Positions 8,711-15,009 of a stretch of 40,445 nt of DNA are shown here, in pieces. Origin of the DNA: Acidimicrobiales bacterium (GTDB lineage Bacteria > Actinomycetota > Acidimicrobiia > Acidimicrobiales > JABEUL01); the NCBI GenBank assembly GCA_013044465.1, contig JABEUL010000244.1, forward strand, positions 1 through 40,445. Direction: 5' to 3'. Each line of letters starts with the position of its first letter. Position 1 is the first letter of the stretch. Under the pieces are notes generated by a model that did no database searches, was not told the DNA's origin, and saw only the letters and a list, made by a program, of their open reading frames with translations. Position numbers and translations under genes: made by a program.

Positions 8711-9241
8711 TCAGGAGATCTTCTGCCACCCGCTCCATAAAACTCCAAAAGGAGGAGCTACGTTTGCGTCACAAGAGGTCAAGTTCGGACCTTGAGTACT
8801 TATCCACTTACCAATTCCAGCTCCAAAAATTGCTGAATTCGTATTATTTTCCAGATAGTAACTACAATTTCCACCGTCGCCCCATATGGCAACTGATACC
8901 CATTGGCTGCCTCCGATACTTCCTGAGTTCACGGACCAATCAACGTGGCTTTTACTAGGAGTATTTGCTAGAGAAATTTCATTACTTTTGACATGTTGAA
9001 GATTGGCAATTTCATTGACAAACCTACTGAGTGTTGACTGGCTTGCCGAAGTGGTTAATGCCACATAGTTGTTGACTACATTAGCGTTTGCACTTTTAGA
9101 AGGAGAACCAATACCGCTAACTATAAAAATAGAAGTAATAAGAGATACAAATAGACATACTGCAAAAATCACTGAAAAACGTCGAACTGAGGTTTTCGAG
9201 GCTTTTCTATTTCTAAATGTGGCAGGTATCCCAAATGTCAC
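8711..9241 (-). CDS. Membrane-anchored or exported protein with a pilin-like C-terminal region
   Basis: I do not recognise this as a named family. The 176-residue frame starts at a GTG (9241). It has a basic N-terminus (NRKASKTSVRR), one hydrophobic segment at about residues 21-45, and an extracellular part rich in Ser, Asn and Gly. It lacks the prepilin peptidase motif (G followed by FTLVE). Its C-terminal region shares a spaced pattern with the type IV prepilin upstream: GNC plus aromatic residues, then GxGxW, then LTSC, then WSGW near the end. The two cysteines could form the disulfide loop common in pilins. It is likely a minor pilin-like or surface partner of the upstream gene, which lies 154 bp away on the same strand. 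The gene call is reasonable; the function is an inference. Confidence 0.6.
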   Translation of the reverse strand: MTFGIPATFRNRKASKTSVRRFSVIFAVCLFVSLITSIFIVSGIGSPSKSANANVVNNYVALTTSASQSTLSRFVNEIANLQHVKSNEISLANTPSKSHVDWSVNSGSIGGSQWVSVAIWGDGGNCSYYLENNTNSAIFGAGIGKWISTQGPNLTSCDANVAPPFGVLWSGWQKIS

Positions 9242-9395
9242 ACTCTACTTATCGACAAGCTAATCTCAAGCCTTTAGCAGAAATAAATTATCCTAACCAG
9301 TGTAATTATTATGTCGCCACAACATTAAGTGGTCAAATATCAAATAAAAAGTCGACCAGACTAATTCAGTTAATTTTCTACAATTCTGCCAGGTA

Positions 9396-9983
9396 TTACG
9401 GAAATCCGTGTCCGGACCATCCCTTCCACGACGTTGTCGTCGAAACAAATGGAGTTGAAGCCGAGCAAGTTAAACTTCCCGTGGTCGGTGCCCGCTCATA
9501 TGCATACCAAGTTCCTTTGCCATACGTAGTGGGTCCCGAACTACCAAGGTAAAGCGATATTGGTTGGAGGGTAGAAATTATATGGTAGCAGTTGCCATTT
9601 CCTGACAAATCTGCAATTGAAACATATGAATAAACCGTAGGAGTCCCGCTGGTGCCAGTTACAACAGACACGTTATTCTCGCTGGTAGAAGACCCACTAG
9701 TAAATGTCAATCCAGATGAATCTGTCGCTAAATTATTGACCATAGAATTAGTATCTAAATACTGTCCCACATTGTTGGTATAGATAGTCTGGGCCAAAAT
9801 CAATACGTTTGTCGTATTGCTTTCAGCAGCAGTCTGCTTGGAAGTTGAAATAACTCCAAAAAAAGTTGGAACAGCTATCGCCAAAAGAATGGATATTACA
9901 AGCATCACTACAAGTAGCTCTACAAGCGTAAATCCTCCTTCACCGACGTCTAAATCTGTGCTCTCGCACGATAAATCCCTCAT
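9396..9983 (-). CDS. Type IV pilin / pseudopilin precursor
   Basis: This 195-residue precursor has a 17-residue leader ending in GG, followed by FTLVELLVVMLVISILLA. Cleavage after the second Gly would leave N-terminal Phe, with Glu at mature position 5, the classical type III signal of type IV pilins and type II secretion pseudopilins. The hydrophobic stem helix runs for about 25 residues. After it comes a Thr/Ser/Asn-rich globular domain with two cysteines (GNCYH and LTCSAS), which probably form the D-loop disulfide. I chose the ATG at 9983 over the upstream in-frame start at 10016 because AGAGGAGAC lies just before it. Assembly ATPase, platform and peptidase genes are not in this window, so they must be elsewhere. 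The role may be adhesion, twitching or DNA uptake. Confidence 0.88.
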   Translation of the reverse strand: MRDLSCESTDLDVGEGGFTLVELLVVMLVISILLAIAVPTFFGVISTSKQTAAESNTTNVLILAQTIYTNNVGQYLDTNSMVNNLATDSSGLTFTSGSSTSENNVSVVTGTSGTPTVYSYVSIADLSGNGNCYHIISTLQPISLYLGSSGPTTYGKGTWYAYERAPTTGSLTCSASTPFVSTTTSWKGWSGHGFP

Positions 9984-9987
9984 AACA

Positions 9988-9996
9988 GTCTCCTCT
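9988..9996 (-). promoter_or_regulatory. Shine-Dalgarno that fixes the prepilin start
   Basis: Read on the minus strand this is AGAGGAGAC, ending 4 bases before the ATG at 9983, with the GAGGA core about 7 bases away. It supports the shorter of two in-frame starts and so a 17-residue prepilin leader. Confidence 0.7.
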
Positions 9997-10096
9997 AAAA
10001 ATACGCATAATGCCATGCATGTATTTTCTATCGGATAAATTGACCAAAGAGTTAAAAGATTTACTTAACCTACTACCAGTAAGTTCATATTATATG

Positions 10097-10843
10097 CTAA
10101 CCCTGTTTGTTGGCAGAGTTATAACGAACAAAGTCATTCACAGACCAGTATGCCTCAATTGATTCCCCTGCATCACCCCAGAATCCTTCCAGGATGTCAT
10201 AAGCCATACTGCCCTGGTTAACAAAGTAGTTGTTTACATCGGTAATTTCGAGTTCGCCTCTGCCTGAGGGTTCAAGGGTTTTAATGATCTGGAAAACACT
10301 TGGGTCGTACAAGTAAATGCCGGTAACGCAGAAAGAAGAAGGCGGATCTGAGGGTTTTTCGACAATTTCAGTTACTTTGCCCCCTGCATCTAATCTTGGG
10401 ACGCCAAGATGCTTCAGATGAATTGGATCTTCCACCTTAGAAAGGAGAATACGTGCTCCAACAGGGTCTTTGAGAAAATTATCCACCATTGGTTTAATCG
10501 AGTTTTCCACAATGTTGTCAGCAAGCATCACTAGAGTGGGCTCGTCTCCAACAAATCTCTCCGCTAAACCGAGGGCTTCAGCTATTCCCCCTGGCCTATC
10601 TTGGTAGGCATAACTTAAGCGGTCAATACCACTAGCATGACCATTTCCCAAGAGTCGTAAAAACTCACCCGCATGCGTCCCACCAGTGACCAGCATAATT
10701 TCAGTAATTCCAGCATTCACAATAGCTTCAATGGCCCATGAGATCATGGGACGATCAAATATTGGAAGCAGGTGCTTGTTAGTGATATTTGTAAGCGGCT
10801 GCAGTCGAGTTCCCGATCCACCAGCCAAAACAACGCCCTTCAT
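10097..10843 (-). CDS. Sugar nucleotidyltransferase, short glucose-1-phosphate thymidylyltransferase (RmlA-like)
   Basis: This 248-residue Rossmann-like nucleotidyltransferase opens with MKGVVLAGGSGTRLQP, the nucleotide-binding signature, followed by LLPIFDRPMISWAIEAI (sugar-phosphate site), LMLADNI (metal-binding Asp) and EIVEKPSDPPS. These fit glucose-1-phosphate thymidylyltransferases, which make dTDP-glucose for rhamnose and other deoxysugars. It is about 40 residues shorter than typical RmlA (about 290), lacking the C-terminal allosteric segment, like other short bacterial and archaeal homologues. A preceding AAGGGAG is a good Shine-Dalgarno for the ATG at 10843. No rmlB, rmlC or rmlD is adjacent. 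The product may feed the glycan cluster at 28.5-40.4 kb, but that is an inference; UTP or another nucleotide substrate cannot be excluded. Confidence 0.82.
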   Translation of the reverse strand: MKGVVLAGGSGTRLQPLTNITNKHLLPIFDRPMISWAIEAIVNAGITEIMLVTGGTHAGEFLRLLGNGHASGIDRLSYAYQDRPGGIAEALGLAERFVGDEPTLVMLADNIVENSIKPMVDNFLKDPVGARILLSKVEDPIHLKHLGVPRLDAGGKVTEIVEKPSDPPSSFCVTGIYLYDPSVFQIIKTLEPSGRGELEITDVNNYFVNQGSMAYDILEGFWGDAGESIEAYWSVNDFVRYNSANKQG

Positions 10844-11275
10844 TTTTCTCCCTTGTAAGTATTGCGCATAATTTATCAGAGAAATTTGTCCTTCGAGAAA
10901 CTATTGGTAAAGCAGTCTTTATGACTCAATACTCATAGTTAAAGTGTCTTTGGGTTTTTCATCCCTTATCATGCTATTAGACTTTCATCAGAACACCCCT
11001 AAGAGACCAGTGACATGAGCCGTGAGACAAGTCACGAAGTCATAATCGAGAGTTCATACTTTGGCTTTCCAGATCAACGGCAGGTAAAGTAACTCGGTAT
11101 TGATTCTAATGAGCATTTTCATTGTACTTTTTAAACTCTGTTCCTAATGATGTCTGCAAGTTCACCGACACACTCTCTAAAGTAAAGGTTAACTACAGAA
11201 TATAGACCTACGGCACCTAAACAAGGTTCCGAAGGCCACCCCTCCAGTAACAACGAAACGAGCAGGAGCAATAAA
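10844..11275. other. Intergenic stretch without a supported gene (432 bases)
   Basis: This AT-rich gap separates the divergently transcribed nucleotidyltransferase and VOC genes, so both promoters should lie here. I see no tRNA, no long hairpin and no repeat. A 25-codon plus-strand frame at 11015-11092 and a 53-codon minus-strand hydrophobic frame at 11131-11292 are present, but neither has convincing translation signals. Confidence 0.5.
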
Positions 11276-11635
11276 ATGAATAATAGAAACATTAGTCATA
11301 TCGATATCGTCACCAAAGACCAAGCAGTAACTTCACAGTTCTATTCCGAGACATTTGGTTGGAACATCCAAACCATAGAGATGCCGGGAGAAAACTACAA
11401 TGTTTGGCAGTCAGGAAATATAAGGGGAGGGTTTCCAAATATTGATGATAACAATAAGATAGGCGGTGTGACTGTTTATTTAGACAGTGATGATATCGAC
11501 GCTGATTTGGCAAAAGTTGAAGCCAATGGGGGAAATACGGTAATGCACAAAATAGAAATCCCTAACGTAGGTTGGTATGCCTATTTCACAGATCCAACGG
11601 GCAATAGACTCGGGCTATTTACGCGAAAAAAATGA
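11276..11635 (+). CDS. VOC (glyoxalase/bleomycin-resistance/dioxygenase) family protein
   Basis: This 119-residue protein has one vicinal-oxygen-chelate unit of two beta-alpha-beta-beta-beta repeats. The first repeat starts ISHIDIVTKD, with a His at residue 8 in the usual metal-ligand position, and continues QFYSETFGWNIQ. The second has VYLDSDDIDADLAKVEANGG and ends FTDPTGNRLGLF. It resembles the small single-domain VOC proteins that are usually annotated as glyoxalase-like and act as dimers. The substrate and even catalytic activity are unknown, because the typical C-terminal acidic metal ligand is not obvious. The start is supported by CAGGAG about 6 bases upstream. The gene stands alone between two gene-poor stretches. 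Confidence 0.82.
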   Translation: MNNRNISHIDIVTKDQAVTSQFYSETFGWNIQTIEMPGENYNVWQSGNIRGGFPNIDDNNKIGGVTVYLDSDDIDADLAKVEANGGNTVMHKIEIPNVGWYAYFTDPTGNRLGLFTRKK

Positions 11636-11985
11636 ATACCCTCAATATTAGGACCTTCAGCGCGATAAATTAGCATCAATGGCACTCATTGAGAGAAGAA
11701 ACTTTGGAAATTCGTTACTCTTAATCTCATTCCGCAGTTACCTTCGCTAGCCTCAATTACATTTACATCACTGAGACCTATCAATATTTCAATCACTAAT
11801 TTTGGTTCAGTTGCAACGAAAACCTTTTCAGTAAATCGATGCTAATGTTCAACCAAAGCCTATTTCAGTAACTTTAAAGTCCTTAGATTTCCCACTTATA
11901 AGTGGAGTGCGAGTTTACTTAGACATCCAAGAAGCGTCTTACAGCCACATTAGATTGCCCACTTATAAGTGGAGTGCGAGTTTAC
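11636..11985. other. Gene-poor stretch between the VOC gene and ftsX, with decayed coding traces
   Basis: These 350 bases hold no intact gene. A minus-strand frame, open from 11844 to a stop at 11686 with a GTG at 11796, encodes IGLSDVNVIEAS and RLRVTNFQSFF. This loosely recalls the start of ISL3-type transposases, but it is too short to assign. The part next to ftsX is occupied by the 67-bp tandem duplication. Confidence 0.4.
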
Positions 11986-12016
11986 TTAGACATCCAAGAA
12001 GCGTCTTACAGCCACA
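11883..12016. repeat. 67-bp tandem duplication covering the end of ftsX
   Basis: Two adjacent copies, 11883-11949 and 11950-12016, differ at only one position (T at 11890, G at 11957). The second copy contains the last nine codons and stop of ftsX plus the 3' flank; the first is a non-coding duplicate of the same stretch. Each copy includes the perfect 14-base palindrome CCACTTATAAGTGG (11892-11905 and 11959-11972). With two copies and no spacers this is a tandem duplication, not a CRISPR array. Confidence 0.9.
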
Positions 12017-12897
12017 AATGAACCAAATACCCCAACTCCAGCACCTACGAAAACCAAAACAATAGCTGACATCAATGCATCATGAGGAGTTGCAACCGTT
12101 GCTTGAAGCAGAGAAGGACCATTGGAAGTTGACGATCCTAAAGCATCGGTTTTAGATACTACAGAATTCAAAATTGATCGAATTCCAAATACTACCCCTC
12201 CAGCTAACACTGCACCAAATATGCCTTCAAATAATCCTTCCAACATAAATGGAATTCTTATAAACCAATTTGTGGCTCCGACCAATTTCATAACCGATAC
12301 TTCACGGCTTCTTGAATAAATTGCTAATCGAATGGTCATAAATATCAAGACAATCGAAGCTCCAAGCATCAGCACAGCCATGCCTAATAGAGCTAGCTGC
12401 AAAATAGACGTAATCTGTTCCATTGTATGTATCGCTTGGCTCGGGTATTTCACATCTCTCACACCTGGTTGACCGTGAAACACTTTAAAAACTGCAGGCG
12501 CATCATTAGGATTAGTCAAAACACAACGATAAATTGTGGGTGAAGTCTGGACTGAAAAGACATTTACGATGTCAGGCTGAGATGCAAAGACCTGCTTAAT
12601 GAGCTGATATGACTGGCTGTGGTCAACATAGTTACAGCTTGCAATTAAAGGCGACGCTTTAAGCGCAGATCCAATTGATGAAACCTCCGAATTTGCGTCA
12701 TTAGCATTAAGCCAAATCTGAACACCCACTCCATGAGACCACTGCGAAGTAGCATTTGCCACCCCTTGTCTCACTACAAGAGCCGAACCAACTAGAGAAA
12801 GTGAAACCACAACGGTTAACACTGCAGCGAGTGCATACTGGGCGTTTCTCCAAAGATTTATAAACGTATCGCGCAAGGCACGCTTTATTGAAAGCAT
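11986..12897 (-). CDS. ftsX: Cell division protein FtsX, transmembrane partner of FtsE
   Basis: This 303-residue membrane protein has the FtsX layout: a short basic N-terminus, a first membrane segment at about residues 20-42, an extracellular domain of about 120 residues, and three further membrane segments near 165-190, 215-240 and 274-296. The motif SRSREVSVMKLVGATNWFIR, in the cytoplasmic loop that contacts the ATPase, is typical. With FtsE it forms an ABC-like complex at the divisome that activates peptidoglycan hydrolases outside the membrane. The extracellular domain has two cysteines (ASCNYV and YRCVL) that could pair. The ATG lies one base after the ftsE stop, so the two genes are translationally coupled. 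The final codons are duplicated in a 67-bp tandem repeat downstream. Confidence 0.95.
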   Translation of the reverse strand: MLSIKRALRDTFINLWRNAQYALAAVLTVVVSLSLVGSALVVRQGVANATSQWSHGVGVQIWLNANDANSEVSSIGSALKASPLIASCNYVDHSQSYQLIKQVFASQPDIVNVFSVQTSPTIYRCVLTNPNDAPAVFKVFHGQPGVRDVKYPSQAIHTMEQITSILQLALLGMAVLMLGASIVLIFMTIRLAIYSRSREVSVMKLVGATNWFIRIPFMLEGLFEGIFGAVLAGGVVFGIRSILNSVVSKTDALGSSTSNGPSLLQATVATPHDALMSAIVLVFVGAGVGVFGSFVAVRRFLDV

Positions 12898-12898
12898 C

Positions 12899-13744
12899 TC
12901 AATCTACCTTTTCTGGAACTGCTTCTTCACTTATGCTTGCTAGTCCAACATCTGAAACTTGCCTACGTATACGTTTTCTTCCTTTTACAAGTTCATCGGT
13001 GTCACTTCCACTCGTAACTGCTCGAATTGCACCTGTGAGTCGTTCTCCTGCTAGATCTGGGTCCTCTAGGCCGTATACACCGCGAGACTGATCTCTAACC
13101 AACTCTCCAGCTTCAAGCTGAATAACTCGTCGTCTCATTGTGTCCACAATGCTTGCATCATGGGTAGCCATTAAAACTGTAGTTTCTGTTCTATTGATAC
13201 GATCCAATAACCGCATGATTCCTTGTGAAGTCGCCGGATCGAGATTGCCAGTAGGTTCATCACACAGAAGAATCAAAGGTCTATTTACAAAAGCTCTTGC
13301 AATCGCAACTCGCTGCTGTTCGCCACCTGAAAGTTGGTTTGGCAAACTATTGGCCTTATGCGATAACCCAACTAATTCAAGAACCTGCGGAACTTTTGCA
13401 TCAACTACATGCTTAGATCTCCCGATGACTTCCAGAGAAAATGCGACATTTCCAAATACTGTCTTGTTCGGAAGCAGTCTAAAATCCTGAAAAACACATC
13501 CAATATTTCTTCTCAAAAAGGGAACTTTCCAATGATGCAGTTTGCCTAAGTCACGTCCCGCTACCCAGATTTGACCAACATCGGCCTTTTCCTCGCGCAA
13601 GAGAAGTTTCAAAAAAGTAGTTTTCCCGGACCCTGACGGACCAACAAGGAACACAAACTCACCCTTATTTATCTCCAGAGAGATGTTATTGAGTGCCTTT
13701 GCAGTTCCTTTGTAAGACTTAGAGACATTCTCAAATCGAATCAT
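12899..13744 (-). CDS. ftsE: Cell division ATP-binding protein FtsE
   Basis: This is an ABC-type ATPase with Walker A VGPSGSGKTTFLK, signature LSGGEQQRVAIARAF, and Walker B LLCDEPTGNLD, followed by MATHDASIVDTMRRR, the FtsE-type switch region. It couples ATP hydrolysis to FtsX movement in division-site cell-wall hydrolysis. I place the start at the ATG at 13744 (MIRFENVSKSY); a TTG at 13759 would add five residues. The ATPase core ends around residue 220, the normal FtsE length. About 60 more residues, rich in charged amino acids (DELVKGRKRIRRQVSD), form an extension not present in the short enterobacterial protein. The gene precedes ftsX by one base. Confidence 0.95.
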   Translation of the reverse strand: MIRFENVSKSYKGTAKALNNISLEINKGEFVFLVGPSGSGKTTFLKLLLREEKADVGQIWVAGRDLGKLHHWKVPFLRRNIGCVFQDFRLLPNKTVFGNVAFSLEVIGRSKHVVDAKVPQVLELVGLSHKANSLPNQLSGGEQQRVAIARAFVNRPLILLCDEPTGNLDPATSQGIMRLLDRINRTETTVLMATHDASIVDTMRRRVIQLEAGELVRDQSRGVYGLEDPDLAGERLTGAIRAVTSGSDTDELVKGRKRIRRQVSDVGLASISEEAVPEKVD

Positions 13745-13870
13745 AATTACAAAAACCAAAAAAATAATAACTCAGACGAGTTATAGACATTAGCTAAATT
13801 GTATCATCTCAATGATTGAAATTTAAGGCAAACAAGGATAAAACTCTAAAAGTCCTAGTTATCTCGGAAT

Positions 13871-15004
13871 TTATTGACTATTCTCCGACCTTCTCCAACT
13901 CAGAAATGATTCAATTAATGGATCGAGGTCGCCATCCAAAACTCCAGCAACATTGCCCACTTCAAAGGAGGTTCTTAGATCCTTCACAAGTTGATAAGGT
14001 GCCAAAACGTATGATCTTATCTGACTTCCCCAAGCGACTTCACTCTGTGGGCCTGAAATAGCATTCAATTTCTCCTGATGTTGTACCCTTTCTAATTCGG
14101 CTAATTTAGATGCCAATATCTGCATGGCCTTAGCCTTATTTTGGTGCTGGGATCTCTCATTTTGGCATGCCACTGCAATTCCAGTCGGTAGATGAGTTAT
14201 CCTCACTGCCGAATCTGTTTTATTGACATGTTGACCACCTGCACCTGATGACCTATATGTATCGATTCGAAGTTCAGACTCATCAATTGACACTTCACCT
14301 GGATCATCTAGGAGAGGAATCACGTCAAAGGATGCGAAACTGGTATGCCTTCTATGGGCCGAATCAAAGGGTGACATTCTCACCATTCTGTGAACACCTC
14401 GTTCTGTTGAAAGAAGCCCGTATGCGAATCTTCCTCTAATGATAAAGGTCACTGAAAGAATTCCGGCTTGGCTTCCTTCAGTGATCTCATCAATTTCAAA
14501 GTCAAAGCCTCGCCTCTCGGCCCATCGTTGATACATACGTAACATCATTTCAGCCCAGTCTTGAGCATCAGTTCCTCCCGCTCCAGCGTGAATTTCAGCT
14601 ACTGCATCTTGCTCATCATGCTCACCTGATAGTAGTGAGCGAATCTCCAAATTTTGCAGTTGAGAATTCAGTTGATGAGTTATTTTACTCAACTCATCAA
14701 CTAGTAATTCCCCACCTTCCTCTTTGATCAATTCAATGTAAACGTTGGCGTCAGCAATTTGTCTAAAGAGATTGTCAACAATTTCGATATCATCTCTCGT
14801 CGCGTTGTACTCAGTGGTAATAGACTTGGCCGTCTCGAGGTCATCCCATAGATCACTGCGAGCAATTTCGACTTCAAGTAATTCAAGTCTCTTCTTGGCC
14901 TCCGAGTAACCGAGGAACCTCTTCGCCAGTGTGGCACGCCTGTCAAGATCTTCTATTAAATCATTTAAGACTTTTACGCGTTCTGCGTCTAATGGATTTG
15001 CCAA
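13871..15004 (-). CDS. prfB: Peptide chain release factor 2
   Basis: This 377-residue class I release factor recognises UGA and UAA stop codons and triggers peptide release. The discriminator tripeptide SPF is at residues 211-213, as expected for RF2 rather than RF1 (PxT). The catalytic GGQ is at 256-258 in GAGGQHVNKTDSAVRITH. The N-terminal helical domain and the decoding domain are complete. The reading frame is continuous from the ATG at 15004: there is no in-frame UGA near codon 26 and no CUUUGA slip site, so the autoregulatory frameshift of the Escherichia coli gene is absent. The start lies 5 bp after the secA stop, so secA and prfB are probably one transcript. Confidence 0.97.
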   Translation of the reverse strand: MANPLDAERVKVLNDLIEDLDRRATLAKRFLGYSEAKKRLELLEVEIARSDLWDDLETAKSITTEYNATRDDIEIVDNLFRQIADANVYIELIKEEGGELLVDELSKITHQLNSQLQNLEIRSLLSGEHDEQDAVAEIHAGAGGTDAQDWAEMMLRMYQRWAERRGFDFEIDEITEGSQAGILSVTFIIRGRFAYGLLSTERGVHRMVRMSPFDSAHRRHTSFASFDVIPLLDDPGEVSIDESELRIDTYRSSGAGGQHVNKTDSAVRITHLPTGIAVACQNERSQHQNKAKAMQILASKLAELERVQHQEKLNAISGPQSEVAWGSQIRSYVLAPYQLVKDLRTSFEVGNVAGVLDGDLDPLIESFLSWRRSENSQ

Positions 15005-15009
15005 TGCTT

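Noticed and set aside
11015..11092. A 25-codon plus-strand frame (MSRETSHEVIIES...) upstream of the VOC gene
   Set aside because: It has no strong ribosome binding site and no recognised family. It could be a small leader or remnant, but it cannot be supported from this sequence.
11131..11292. A 53-codon minus-strand frame starting with a leucine-rich hydrophobic segment
   Set aside because: It overlaps the start of the VOC gene in antisense and has no clear Shine-Dalgarno. The leucine run comes from the complement of an AT/GA-rich leader, so I treat it as chance.
11892..11972. The palindrome CCACTTATAAGTGG as a rho-independent terminator of ftsX
   Set aside because: A realistic hairpin would have only a 5-bp stem and a 4-base loop, and no run of U follows. 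It does not meet the usual terminator form.
11883..12016. A CRISPR-like repeat
   Set aside because: There are only two directly adjacent copies, without unique spacers, and one copy is coding sequence of ftsX.
14900..15004. The autoregulatory +1 frameshift of prfB
   Set aside because: The gene is open from its ATG with no in-frame UGA near codon 26, so no recoding is required.
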